From: Tritrichomonas musculus
Taxonomy: Eukaryota; Parabasalia; Tritrichomonadida; Tritrichomonadidae
Direction: 5' to 3'
Assembly (NCBI GenBank): GCA_039105265.1
Contig: JAPFFF010000052.1
Span: 744,001 to 808,000, forward strand
Length of the DNA stretch: 64,000 nucleotides
Position numbers and translations under genes: made by a program. Position 1 is the first letter of the stretch. Every line of letters begins with the position of its first letter. The notes under the pieces are model-generated. The model did not search any database and was not told where the DNA came from. It saw nothing but the letters and a program-made list of their open reading frames with translations. Below are positions 40,088 through 50,527 of the stretch, one piece after another.

Positions 40088-41281
40088 TTATATAAACATA
40101 ATATTGAAAATTTCTATTTTGTTTACATCTATTTCTTTGTTTTTCAAAAGATAATCAACAATTGCACAATAATCGTACTTGCACAAGTTGCAAAAAGATG
40201 ATTCATTAATGAACTCATTTTTCAAAAATGCGACATTATAATATTTGAGACATCTATTGAATGTATCCTGCGAATTTTCTTCATCATTCTGTAAGATGCT
40301 GTTTATGAAATAATTTGCAATATCGTTGTGGTGGCATTTGATTGATTCATAAAAAGCTTGCTTGCAAGATTCATCATCCAATTCAACTTGATTGTCTTTG
40401 AGAAAGTGAATGATTTTTACATTTTTGCTATGAATAACAAGAGGCAACAACGATTGTGTTAGTTGGACACCTTTAAAACACAAATATTTCAATATTTTTA
40501 GTGAGCCAAAAAATGCAGCGTATTCAATCAATGAAAATCCAACATTTTTTTGACTAGAATTCAGATTTAGGTTTGATTTTTTCTTCTTCGAAAGTAAAAA
40601 TGAATTTGTTTCATAAATTGATGGCTGAATTTTTGAATTTAATGAAACGTTATTTCGAGTAACGTATTCAACAAATTCAGAAATCATGTCCTTTCGAATC
40701 AGCTCACAGATTTTGCTGTCATTTTCACCTTCTTTTCGTTTTTCATAAAAATTTTCGGGCAATTTTCTTTTTATCTCTTCAATCCATTCGTTAATCTTTA
40801 ATTCCGGAATTTCGGGATCATATTTTGGGAACCATTTCTCATCGATGAATGGTTGAAGTTCTGGTTGAAAATAATGCGGATATTTGGCTTTTATGTATTT
40901 GCTTGTCTTGGTAATTTTTTTCGCTATGTATTCATCAAAAACTATGATTTGCTGCTCAATGATAATTAAAAGAATCCTTTTGTTGCTCTTGAAAATATTG
41001 AATATTTCTGAATTTGAAAAATATTTTTTGATATCTTCTTTGAATATTTGAAAAATTCTCTCGATTTTACTGAAAAAGTTTGTGAAACGGCAGCGGTTAT
41101 CACTAATTTTAGAAACTAAGTGCAGAAATGACAAGAGATTATACTTATTATCATTAATTTTTGTATTATTAAATATATCTTTAAGTAATAAGTTTTTATC
41201 TGAACTGACTTCTTCTTCAAGGAAATTCAGAATTTTTTCATAAATAGAGTTCATCATATCCAAATATTCCTGAGAATTCAT
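40088..41281 (-). CDS. DUF3447-type N-terminal half of an ankyrin protein (397 aa)
   Basis: The protein begins MNSQEYLDMMNSIYEKILNF, as do its paralogues in the window (the gene at 63841 starts MQQYLNLMEDIQDNLLHF). It continues through the conserved CELIRKDMISEFVEYVTRNN and SLIEYAAFFGSLKILKYL and ends just after an ankyrin-like DVNKIEIFNIM. Family members normally continue into a run of ankyrin repeats; here the frame stops at the border of the minisatellite region, in which nine ankyrin modules and a terminal module lie downstream on the same strand. It may therefore be a complete short protein, the first exon of a much longer gene, or the 5' part of a gene fragmented by repeat expansion. 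A Lys/Asn-rich loop (KKKKSNLNLNSSQKN) is inserted at about residue 240. Confidence 0.8.
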   Translation of the reverse strand: MNSQEYLDMMNSIYEKILNFLEEEVSSDKNLLLKDIFNNTKINDNKYNLLSFLHLVSKISDNRCRFTNFFSKIERIFQIFKEDIKKYFSNSEIFNIFKSNKRILLIIIEQQIIVFDEYIAKKITKTSKYIKAKYPHYFQPELQPFIDEKWFPKYDPEIPELKINEWIEEIKRKLPENFYEKRKEGENDSKICELIRKDMISEFVEYVTRNNVSLNSKIQPSIYETNSFLLSKKKKSNLNLNSSQKNVGFSLIEYAAFFGSLKILKYLCFKGVQLTQSLLPLVIHSKNVKIIHFLKDNQVELDDESCKQAFYESIKCHHNDIANYFINSILQNDEENSQDTFNRCLKYYNVAFLKNEFINESSFCNLCKYDYCAIVDYLLKNKEIDVNKIEIFNIMFI

Positions 41282-41627
41282 GATTTTTATAAAAAATACT
41301 TTTAAAAGCTAAATAGACATTGAAAATCTTGTCAATATTTTTCATATATTAAAAAATGATGGTCTAAAATAGCATTTAAGCTCTTTCATCAGGGAACTGC
41401 CCAAAAACATTTTATGATGAGGTAAAGGGAGTTTGGTTTAGAAAGAAATTTTTTTTCTTTAATATATAATATTTATTTAACTTTAATTATTCATTTCTTA
41501 ATAATAATTATTGGCTGATGGCCGCATTAAAAAAACTTAAAAGAATATTAATATCTTTAAAATATGATGAATTTTTAGTTTATAGCATACAGCATTAAAA
41601 ACAGTTACCTAAGGTAGTAAACTGGAA

Positions 41628-41740
41628 CCAAAAACTCAGTACCACCAAAGTTCTCAAAAAAGTGAAAATTCAAAAGAAATGAAGAAAAAATAAAATAAAA
41701 TTGCCTCAAAAAGTGAAAATAACTGGTACTGAGATTTTGG
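41628..41740. repeat. Inverted repeat, 17-bp arms
   Basis: CCAAAAACTCAGTACCA (41628-41644) pairs with TGGTACTGAGATTTTGG (41724-41740), 16 of 17 positions. Two CTCAAAAA(A)GTGAAAA motifs lie within the loop. Confidence 0.7.
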
Positions 41741-43094
41741 CCGCTTCAAAAAGTTTATAAAAATAAAAAAAAAAATATATCTTAATTATCTTAATTATTA
41801 ACACTGTAATTATTTTTCTTTATTAAGTTTCCATTTAGTATATGTGTGTTGACTTTTAAGTTATATATAAAAAAAAGATCTTGAGGAGAATAACTTAAAT
41901 ATAGTATTGCATCTATAACTGTATTAGTTGGAACTAGTTGTAAGGAAAAGCTTTCCTATTTTTCTGTCGGATTACTAAATAAGGTAGGTAAGAATATCAA
42001 GTAACAATGTAATTTCAAAGATATGCGATTTTATAAAAACATGACCAAATTGGAAAAATCGTGCTATTCATTGTATAATACATCGGATGTACATTTGATG
42101 ATATCGGTCTTGGGAGTCTAAATGCGATAGTTGGCCTAATTTGCTACGATTTTAAGAAAAAAATTAAGGTTTTGAGAAACCGCTCCAAAATTCTGAAATT
42201 TGAATCCCATTTCAAATTAAACTCAATTATTTGAGAGGGGAATGTAAATGCCTTCTAAAACGTTCCTGTAAATAATTAAGATAATATCATTATTACCATT
42301 ATATTATTCACTCCAAAGTGGAAATGATATATGATATCTTTTTGAGTGAAAAAAAAGAACAAAAATAGTTCATAGTTTTTCATTTATAAAACTCTCTTTG
42401 GAATAATGAATTTGTATTTTTTTATTTTGTAAATAGGTATTCATGTGACTTAACGTCTTTGATAATTTTTATAATTGCATTTTTTCAGCCAATTTAAAGT
42501 TTTGAAGACTCAGATTAAGAGAAACAAATTTCTTGCCTATGGAGATTGCATTAAATATACCTTTTTGAAAAAATAATGAAAAATTTTTTTTCTAATATCA
42601 TGATATTTTTATTTAATTTAAAATATATATCAGATATTCAAAATAATAAAGGTAATTTATTAACACTATAATTTATTGTGAGAGTTAAATTTTTTTTTTT
42701 TGTTTTTTATATAAAAAAAATGTGGATTTTAGAATTTGAAAATGAAATTTTTAGCAAAAAAGTAGAGTATTTAAAAATTCGCTCGTTAAATTTTTATATA
42801 TTTTATGTATATGTTATGGCTTAATCCGAATTATTCAGATGAGAATGGAATATATTGGTTATGCGCTCATTTTTGAGAAATGTTGATTTTACTTTATATT
42901 ATTAAATTTTATTGGGGGCTAGAATGCATTTAGCAACCATTTTTCATATCACATTTCTTTTTTGGCTAAGGGCCCAATATGTCATCATTTTAATTTTCTA
43001 TGGGCCGGAAGTATCATAATTTTTATTTTATATAACATGCCATTTGTTTCTTATATAAAAAATTATAACTGATAGGAAATTTTACAATACTAAT

Positions 43095-43143
43095 AAAATT
43101 TTCGTAACACATACAAAATTTTCGTAACAGATACAAAATTTCG
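43095..43143. repeat. 20-bp tandem repeat
   Basis: AAAATTTTCGTAACA(C/G)ATAC occurs twice in tandem, followed by a partial third copy AAAATTTCGGGG. Confidence 0.7.
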
Positions 43144-43150
43144 GGGAAAA

Positions 43151-43300
43151 ATCAAAAACGCCTATTCAATTTTTTTCCAACTACTCAATTTTTCACTTTT
43201 TCTAAAGGCGTTTTTGATCAATATTTTTTAAAAAAATCAAAAACGCCACATTTGACCTTCTGCCAGGTAAAATTAAAAAACTCGTTTTTTCAAAAACGCC
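43151..43300. repeat. Cluster of four CAAAAACGCC motifs
   Basis: ATCAAAAACGCC occurs at 43151-43162 and 43236-43247, its exact inverse GGCGTTTTTGAT at 43207-43218, and CAAAAACGCC at 43291-43300. In a region with almost no G+C, four copies of a 10-bp G+C-bearing word within 150 bp are unlikely by chance. They may be protein-binding sites or the remains of a palindromic element. Confidence 0.7.
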
Positions 43301-44303
43301 AGGTTTTTATTTTCATTCAAAAAAAAAAAAAAAATTAGAACATTTATATTGCATTAAAAAAAATAAATATCTATTATTAAAAAATGAAATTAATATATAA
43401 AAATTATATTTTAAATGAATGTGTTTTTTAGTTTATTTTCAACAAAAACTCAAAATCAGTAAATATATGACTTTTTAAAAAAACTCTATTTTTATGTTTT
43501 CACATATATTTTTTCATTTATATTATTTATATAATCTATAAAAGCGAAAATTTAAATAAAATATATTATTATTAAGGATCAAATAATTATCAGATTTTGA
43601 AAAAGAAGATTTAATTTATTCTTTAAATGTATATGCGTGTTATATTTTCCAATAAGTATCAATATGCAAATTAAATTTTGTAGAAAATGTTCAAATAGGT
43701 ACTTTTAATTCATAAAAAAATTTTTCAATAATAAATGATCTTAATGAAGCATATTAAACAAATGGATGCACTTTGGTAATTTATTTATATCTTATGCCTT
43801 TTATTGGAGAAATTAAAGATATAAAAATGTTTTTATTTTCATAGAAAAAAAATTGAATGCATTGAAAAATTGTGAAATAAATAAAATCATTTTTTTTATG
43901 AATTATCTTTTTTTTTACACAAAATAACATGAGGAATTATTTGTTTTCTAAATATATGCTTTTCATAAATTAAAAAAATAATGACTGCTTTATGAAATTT
44001 TGTGTTTTCAGTTTTTGATAATTATTCAGCCAAACCAATAAAAAATTACTAGAAATGTAAAACCCTTTAAAGAAGGGGGTAAATAAAGATTTATTATTTG
44101 TTAAGAATTTATAACTTTAAACGATATTACAATTTTTTGATCAAAAAACTAAACGTATTATAATGCAAAATAGATAGTAAATGCGCATATTAATAAAATA
44201 CCAAATAGATAAACATGTTTATTTCGTAGAATTGTAAAAAAAAAACCTAAACGCATTTAAAACGTTTAGAATTATATTCGGAACCCAATAAAAAAGCATT
44301 ATC

Positions 44304-45191
44304 TTGGTATTTTTTCATGAGAATAACCTATTTTCCAAAGTAAAACTAGAAGAAAATGGACAAAATGAAGTAAAACTCCGATTACATGGAATAGGAAAAA
44401 TCGGTATTGGCTCAAAAGAAACTGATAAAAATGCTGACCAAATTACTATTAAAGGAGTGCAAATAGTTGCTGATGATGTAATAGTTTATGTTCCAAGTCC
44501 AGTCAAATCTCTCTACTTTGAAAAAGTAGAAATTAAAAAAGGTGGCATTTCAGCGATAGAAGAAGGCACTGGAAACTCAAAACAAGTAATTATAAAAGAT
44601 ATTGAAGTGCCAAGAAATGGAAATATTAAAATAAAAGACTTGACAATTGAAAATTCAATCAAAATGATTCAACCTTCTACAATAGGAATAGAAAATATAA
44701 ACTTCAAAGATGGAGCCCAAATTGAGTACCAAATATCTAATTTTAGAAATTCGGCAAATTATATAAACTCAGTGAAAGAATGCCCAAATATAAAAATAAC
44801 TCGCATTGAGAAAAATGAAACACTTCCTATAAAACCATTACAATTTTTAGAAATTGAAAAAAATCGAAACTCATTAAAAGATATCAAAAAGAAAATTGAT
44901 TTTGGCGAAACAGGATTTACTGACATTACAAGACGTAAAAGTCAATATGGCGAAAATAAATATCTTTACTATCTCATACATCCAGACACAGACACTAGTA
45001 ATTTGCCATTTGATGATGATGATGATGATTCTGGACCAAATATTGGCCTTATCGTTGGAATTGTTGTGGCAGTTGTTGTCGTAATTGCAGTTGTCGTTGT
45101 TGTCGTTATCATCGTTCTGAAAAAGAAAAAGAACAAAAAAGATAAAGAGAGTGAAGGTGAAGAAGCCGGAAAAACAAATGATGAAATATAA
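44304..45191 (+). pseudogene. 5'-truncated type I surface membrane protein
   Basis: The frame is open for 295 codons but starts without ATG (TTG at 44304, first Met far inside near residue 120) and has no signal peptide, so the N-terminal part is missing. The visible ectodomain has short alternating Ile/Val/Gly strands (IGKIGIGSKETDKNADQIT, IKGVQIVADDVIVYV), compatible with a beta-helix-like surface protein. It ends in an acidic DDDDDDSGPNIG. A long Val/Ile membrane helix (GIVVAVVVVIAVVVVVVIIV) and a basic-then-acidic cytosolic tail (LKKKKNKKDKESEGEE) follow. That C-terminal layout is common in trichomonad surface-protein families. It is either a fragment or the 3' part of a gene whose 5' part has been lost. 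Confidence 0.65.
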
Positions 45192-45829
45192 AAACAATAT
45201 ACTTTCTAAGATTAATTTTAAATATTCTCGGATTTTCTTAAAAGACTAAATATTGCATTAAGCAATATAATAATTTTTTTTTTTTTTTTTTTGATTTTTT
45301 ATTAGGTTTGTTAATTGTTATTTTGGAGGTGCTATTCCCAAAATAATTTATTGATTTTCTGTTGGAATCATGCTTTCTTGAAATTTGATATTTGGCTATA
45401 ATAACAAATTCAGTTTTTTTTATTTATTTGAATAAAATTCAAATATGAAAATTAAAAATAATTGGTATTGATATTTTATTATTATGCATTTTTAAAGTGA
45501 AATTTTCTTTTTTTTGGAGGTTTTCGTATTTAGAATAAACGAAATACGTTATTTCAAGTCGGAACCCATCTTTTAAACTATAAAATTGTGTTTTTTTGAA
45601 GTTAATAACGTATAAAATGTTATTTATTAACTTTATAGAAACAAAGATTGCTGTTTTAATGAACTGTTTTTGGTATCATTTGAAATCTCGTTAAAATTTT
45701 TTTTGGTTAAAAATGTCACTTCATGAAAATTGAATCGAACCATTTTTTGAATAAAAAAATTAATTTTCATTGTTTCTAGTATATTTTAAAAATGTTTGAT
45801 GAAAATAAAAACAGCGAATTTTTCGACCA
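45192..45829. other. Intergenic, A+T-rich
   Basis: This gap holds a T-run of about 22 at 45273-45292. A small hairpin CGTATTTAGAATAAACGAAATACG lies near 45525. No gene is seen. Confidence 0.5.
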
Positions 45830-46380
45830 AAAGTAACGGCACAGTTAGTTTATCTTCGTATCGATGATATTCAAGGAGAATGGGGAGCCAGAGTAATGAT
45901 CAATGGAAAAAATCTTAGTTATGATCACGGATATGTTAATGGTTTCCAAATCAGAAATACAGGAAGATATGGACTGATGAATTATGTAAATGAGACAGAA
46001 CACAAAGATTGTTACTTGTCATTAAAACCACTCCATGGTACTCAGCATATCAACTTTTGCTGGTCACCGGGATCACTACAAGATTACACTCATCCTGATA
46101 TTTGGAAAGGAGATAGGATAATAACAGGTATTGCAACCGCATATTGTGTTAGTGGATTAGCTTAAAAAGAAACACAAACAGGCCCTGGTTGTATTGTAGT
46201 CAACCCACAAATAATTCCATTCGGAACCCATCTTCATGTTGGGATGGAGGAAGCTATGATGGCTTTGCGCAAGGTACATGTGATGCCTGTATGAGTGGAG
46301 CTATAGTTGTGGATCTATGGTTTCCTACTGAAGCCATGTGCTACCAATTTGGCAGAAAAAACGTGACTGTGTATTATTAA
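45830..46380 (+). pseudogene. 3D-domain (double-psi beta-barrel) protein, bacterial type, broken
   Basis: The first frame (through MINGKNLSYDHGYVNGFQIR to GIATAYCVSGLA) has a TAA at about 46163. It continues in frame into TGPGCIVVNPQIIPFGTHLHV, and after a shift near 46230 the second frame supplies GGSYDGFAQGTCDACMSG and IVVDLWFPTEAMCYQFGRKN. The order 'VVNPxxIPFGTxLxV ... GxAxDTG-like ... IDLxFPTEAxxxxxGRxxVTVYY' is that of the bacterial 3D domain, found in lytic-transglycosylase-like and stationary-phase cell-wall proteins. Trichomonads have other bacterial cell-wall hydrolases (NlpC/P60) by lateral transfer, so a bacterial origin is likely. With one stop and one shift it reads as a pseudogene. 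The upstream part (QGEWGARVMINGK) is of unknown family and has no start codon. Confidence 0.65.
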
Positions 46381-46845
46381 ACAATTCACAATTGTATTGC
46401 ATACTTTTCAATTTTTTTATTCAATTCAAAATCAAATTGATATGATTTTATTTGGTAAAAAATGCCAGCATTACTTTTACCAAACTTTTTTTTTTTTTTT
46501 TGATAAAATACAAAAAATTGAAAGAATGTTGGAGAAGCATTATGTGAAAAATAAATTAATTTAATAAGAATATTTTGAGTACTTTACATATCTATAAAAA
46601 AAGAGAAATTAATTTCTAATTATTTCTAAAAAGATTTTCAAGTTGAAGCAAGAAATAAAAACTTTTCTTTTTAGATTTTTTTTACATATTTCATACAATA
46701 CAAATAATCTATAAAAAGCCATGTTTTAAATGGTCAAAGATCACTTTTTAACATTTAATATATTTGAACCAAAATATGCTACTAAAGTAGAGAGGGGAAA
46801 AAAAAAAAAAAAAAAAAAAAAAGATAAATAATTAGCTTTTTTTTT
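46381..46845. other. Intergenic, A+T-rich
   Basis: No gene is seen. It contains poly-T at 46488-46502 and a poly-A tract of about 25 at 46799-46823, just beyond the 3' end of the beta-galactosidase gene. Confidence 0.6.
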
Positions 46846-49800
46846 TCATTGATAAATAAAAGCAAGCTTTTCTGCAATTTCGTTTTCTTTTTTGTATGGA
46901 ATTAGAGTAAATCCGTAAGAGTGATCTTCACCCACAAGTACAGAAAATTCCGGTCCCGGACGATCGCCCCAACTATTGAATCCAGCAACACCTTCTTGCT
47001 TCAAATCTATATTGAGTTCTACGTAGTTTTGAGGAACAACGTCATCGATATGGTGCTGCCTTTTGAGCTTGTTTTTACCACTCTCAGGCCATCCGAAGTA
47101 GTGCTTCTGATACTTAAGATTTTTTTGGTCTTCGTCATCGAAATCTTCGACTGGATTTCTGAGCGCGTTGAACTCGAACTTATCGTCAGCTCTGATGATC
47201 AATCCGTTCTCATTTGAGCTGTGCACGGCAAGCCATCTTGTATCGATATGGTGACCGTTTTCTTGAGGTCTTACGTAAGGGAAATAAAGGTCTTCCGCAG
47301 TAGTTTTATAGAGGTCAATTTGCGTTCCACTGCATCGATCACAATAGTTTTCTTCAGGTCCTCTTCCGAAGTAATCAACGTTATGTAATTCAACTGGAAT
47401 TCTGAAACGAAGTCCAATTCGTGGTATGCAATCACTTTCGTTATATTCATCTTTTTGTGTGCATGTGTAATAAGCTTTAACATTGACGATTCCAGTAGAT
47501 AAAACTTGATAATTCACTTCATAAAAACAATCTTCATCAAGAACATATATAACCGTCAAATTGGCAACATTATTTTCTATCGTTGCTTGGCACTCGTTAA
47601 TTTTGAATTCATGGCTCATCTCTTTCCAGAATTGTTCTCGACTTGGCGCTCCATTTCCGTAGTCATTGTCAGTTGGACCTCTCCAGAAATTTGGTTGGAA
47701 ACCGAATCCTTTTGAAATGTATTCAAAACCGTCAACTTTGTATGACTTCACAATTTTTTCGGTTTTACTGAATACAAATTCAACTTTTTCTGAACAAATT
47801 GTAACCATTTCAGAGTTGTCATTTATTTTTAATGAAGGACCTTCTTCTTTCTTCACAGTTCTTGCAAGTGGCTCAATTGGAAGCCTGAATTGGTCGTGTG
47901 CAACAATGAATCCTTTTGGAATGAAAGGTTGATTATCTGTCTTTGCGAGAACGACAAAATTCAAGAAATATTCAGTGTTTATTTCAGGCTTTAATGAACT
48001 TATTTCTGAATGAATATCAATGCTCACTGATTCTTGTGGTCCTAATGATGAAAGCTCATTATACATGTCGTTCAGATTGATTTCTTTGAGAACTTTTTCA
48101 TTCTTCTTTAACAAACAAATAATTTCATAATCATGAAGATCAGTGAAATAAAATCTGTTTGATATCACAAAAGTTCCTTTAGCAATGTCAATTGCTTTGA
48201 ATCCGATGTTTTGTTGGGAATACTTGATTTCAGCCATTGCTGGATGAGGAGTTCTATCTGGACTCACACAGCCATTAATGCAATGATTTCCGCTTGATGG
48301 ACATTTGTTTCCATAATCGCCGCCGAAAGTCCAGTATTTTCTTCCGCCTTTTCCTATTTCAAGGAAGCCTTGATCGACCCAATCCCAGATGAATCCACCT
48401 TGAAGGTTTGGGTACTTATAAATCACGTCCCAAATCTGATTGAAGTTTCCATTTGAGTTGCCCATTGAGTGCTCATATTCACATGCGATTGTTGGCTTGA
48501 TATGGAAATCTACACCAAAGTCTTCGAAGTCAGTATCACTCAAATACATTGGCACGTGAATGTCTGTGTTATCTCTAAGCATGACACATTCATAGACAAC
48601 TGGCCTGTTTTGTGCATTCTTCTCTTGTTCTTTCATATAATTGTAAGTTGCGAAAAAGTTGCTGCCGTTTCCTGCTTCATTTCCCAATGAAAGAAAAGTG
48701 ACACATGCATGATTTTTCGCTCTTTCATACATGTTCATTGTTCGCTCCATGTGCGCGTTGAGCCAGATTGGCTTGTTTGCTAAAGTGGTGTTAAGCTTGA
48801 AGCCCATTCCATGCGATTCAATGTTGCACTCACTGTAGACATAGAAGCCGTATTCATCGCACAATTCATACAAACGGCGGCAGTTTGGATAGTGTGAAAA
48901 ACGTAAAGCATTGAAATTGTTCTTCTTGAGTAATTCAATGTCTTTTAATCGAAGTTCATCGGTGACATAATGCCCAGTTTTCTCGTCATGTTCATGAATG
49001 TTAACTCCTTTGAAAGTAACCGTTTTTCCGTTAAAAAGTAAAACTGACATTTCTTGTTCTTTCCAGAAAATTTTGGCGATTTCTTCACGTCTGAAACCAA
49101 CCCGAAATGAAACGATTTCTATAATTGATTTGTCACTTTTGCTCCTCAAAGTGATAAGTAGCGTGTATAAGTTTGGATGCTCAGCGCTCCACTTGTTAAC
49201 TTTTTCAATTGGCTCTTCTTCATTGAATTGAATTTCAGTCTCTTTATCAATATCGATAACCGCTTCTTTTTCACCTTTAAGGACAATTTTTTGATCATTT
49301 TTGAAATCAATTAGTTCATATCCAATTTTTACTTCAGCTTTATTTTCTTCATCATGATTGACCAAATATACATTCAATTTGAAAATACCATTTTCATACT
49401 CGTCATCAAGCGTTGAAACAACTTTGAAATCTCTGATATGGATCTTCGGCTGCGAATAAATATAAACATCTCTTTCAAGACCACCAAGTCTCCACATGTC
49501 CTGATCTTCCAGATATGATCCAGTGCAGTACTTGTGTATGAGAAGCGTGATGACGTTTTCTTTGACAGGATGGACATACTTATTGAGAAGGAACTCGGCT
49601 GGATTCTTTGAATCTTCATTATATCCAATTTCTTGGCCATTAACATAAACGTATAAACCACCACGTGCTCCACCAACTTGAAGGAAGATATCTCTCTCTT
49701 GATTAAACCATTCTTGTGGAATTTTAATGTCTTTGCGACGATAGACACCAGTTGGATTAAGATCTGGAAGATATGGTGGTTGTGGATTCATGGGGCAAAA

Positions 49801-50112
49801 ATCATAATTGCCGTCTGTATAAATTGCTGTGCCATAACCTTGGCGCTCCCAATTCCCTGGTACTTTGATCTCGCCCCATTCAGGATCATTTTGATTGATA
49901 TTGGTGGCAATATCTTTTGGGATTTTTTTTGGATATTCATTAAAGTAAAATTCCCATTTACCATTTAAATTAATGTAATACGGAGATTTTTCAAAGTTTG
50001 TTATATTGATAATTGCCTCATCTCTGTTATCATGGCTAATAAATGATGTTCTTGGTTTTTCTCTATTTACTGAAGGTATTTCAATATCTTTATAATATTC
50101 TAGATTTTTCAT
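46846..50112 (-). CDS. Beta-galactosidase, glycoside hydrolase family 2 (1088 aa)
   Basis: All LacZ-type domains appear in order: N-terminal sugar-binding jelly roll (NGKWEFYFNEYP, PGNWERQGYGTAIYTDGNY), immunoglobulin-like domain, TIM barrel, a linker domain and the small-chain C-terminal domain (YFGRGPEENYCDRCSGTQID). The catalytic acid/base is Glu about 479 in SLGNEAGNG, and the nucleophile is Glu about 545 in IACEYEHSMGNSNG, corresponding to E461 and E537 of E. coli LacZ. WDWVDQGF and the FNALRFSHYPN barrel strand are also kept. It hydrolyses terminal beta-galactosides, and its length is close to E. coli LacZ (1023). There is no signal peptide, so it is cytosolic unless another route exists. 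It is uninterrupted and richer in G+C than its surroundings. The bacterial relationship suggests lateral acquisition (inference). Confidence 0.95.
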   Translation of the reverse strand: MKNLEYYKDIEIPSVNREKPRTSFISHDNRDEAIINITNFEKSPYYINLNGKWEFYFNEYPKKIPKDIATNINQNDPEWGEIKVPGNWERQGYGTAIYTDGNYDFCPMNPQPPYLPDLNPTGVYRRKDIKIPQEWFNQERDIFLQVGGARGGLYVYVNGQEIGYNEDSKNPAEFLLNKYVHPVKENVITLLIHKYCTGSYLEDQDMWRLGGLERDVYIYSQPKIHIRDFKVVSTLDDEYENGIFKLNVYLVNHDEENKAEVKIGYELIDFKNDQKIVLKGEKEAVIDIDKETEIQFNEEEPIEKVNKWSAEHPNLYTLLITLRSKSDKSIIEIVSFRVGFRREEIAKIFWKEQEMSVLLFNGKTVTFKGVNIHEHDEKTGHYVTDELRLKDIELLKKNNFNALRFSHYPNCRRLYELCDEYGFYVYSECNIESHGMGFKLNTTLANKPIWLNAHMERTMNMYERAKNHACVTFLSLGNEAGNGSNFFATYNYMKEQEKNAQNRPVVYECVMLRDNTDIHVPMYLSDTDFEDFGVDFHIKPTIACEYEHSMGNSNGNFNQIWDVIYKYPNLQGGFIWDWVDQGFLEIGKGGRKYWTFGGDYGNKCPSSGNHCINGCVSPDRTPHPAMAEIKYSQQNIGFKAIDIAKGTFVISNRFYFTDLHDYEIICLLKKNEKVLKEINLNDMYNELSSLGPQESVSIDIHSEISSLKPEINTEYFLNFVVLAKTDNQPFIPKGFIVAHDQFRLPIEPLARTVKKEEGPSLKINDNSEMVTICSEKVEFVFSKTEKIVKSYKVDGFEYISKGFGFQPNFWRGPTDNDYGNGAPSREQFWKEMSHEFKINECQATIENNVANLTVIYVLDEDCFYEVNYQVLSTGIVNVKAYYTCTQKDEYNESDCIPRIGLRFRIPVELHNVDYFGRGPEENYCDRCSGTQIDLYKTTAEDLYFPYVRPQENGHHIDTRWLAVHSSNENGLIIRADDKFEFNALRNPVEDFDDEDQKNLKYQKHYFGWPESGKNKLKRQHHIDDVVPQNYVELNIDLKQEGVAGFNSWGDRPGPEFSVLVGEDHSYGFTLIPYKKENEIAEKLAFIYQ

Positions 50113-50527
50113 TGCCTAAAAAAATTTTGAAAATTTTCAAAAAAAAAGTGACATTTTGATTCAGAATTATAAGTCAAAAAAAAAAAAAAAAAAAAAAAAA
50201 AGTTGCGTTTCCCCAATATATATATTATAAATAGAAAACATAAACTTTTTCATATTTTTTATATACCATTTCCTCACAAATGACATTGAAGGAAGAAAAA
50301 TCTAGGTACCTTTAAGTGAAGACTCAATTGAGAGGTCTGTTTCATTTAAATTGAAGCTATAGTTTATTTGAATGATTTTTATATAGATATTTTCTTTTAT
50401 CTAAAAGAAAAAAACTGTGGCGTTCCTTGTTAAATTCAAAAATATAAATTATGAAAATTATTAAAATATATATTTTATGTAAATATTTGTAATTTAATTT
50501 TAAAGTATTTTAATACTTTACAAAAAT
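50113..50527. other. Promoter side of the beta-galactosidase gene and 3' side of the EF-hand gene
   Basis: This gap holds a poly-A tract of about 24 at 50177-50200 and a TAAACTTTTTCATAT motif at about 50240, the reverse-strand form of the recurrent AAAAAGTTTA element, 130 bp before the ATG. Otherwise it is featureless. Confidence 0.5.

Larger units (their letters stand above)
41282..44303. other. 3 kb intergenic region, A+T-rich, with scattered small repeats
   Basis: I found no supported gene. It contains inverted and tandem motif clusters (separate entries), several long homopolymer runs, and a short frame near 42807 (MYMLWLNPNYSDENGIYWLC) too small to call. It lies between divergently transcribed neighbours. 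Confidence 0.55.

Noticed and set aside
42807-42878. Short frame LWLNPNYSDENGIYWLC
   Set aside because: It has only 23 codons and no neighbours of the same kind, so it is not supportable as a gene.
46799-46823. Poly-A tract of about 25 as a sign of a retroposed gene copy
   Set aside because: It lies on the + strand while the neighbouring genes have normal context; homopolymer runs of this length occur elsewhere in the window (50177-50200, 45273-45292).
49374-49748. 124-codon reverse frame overlapping the beta-galactosidase
   Set aside because: It is a second frame on the same strand inside a conserved enzyme; the beta-galactosidase frame explains the region.
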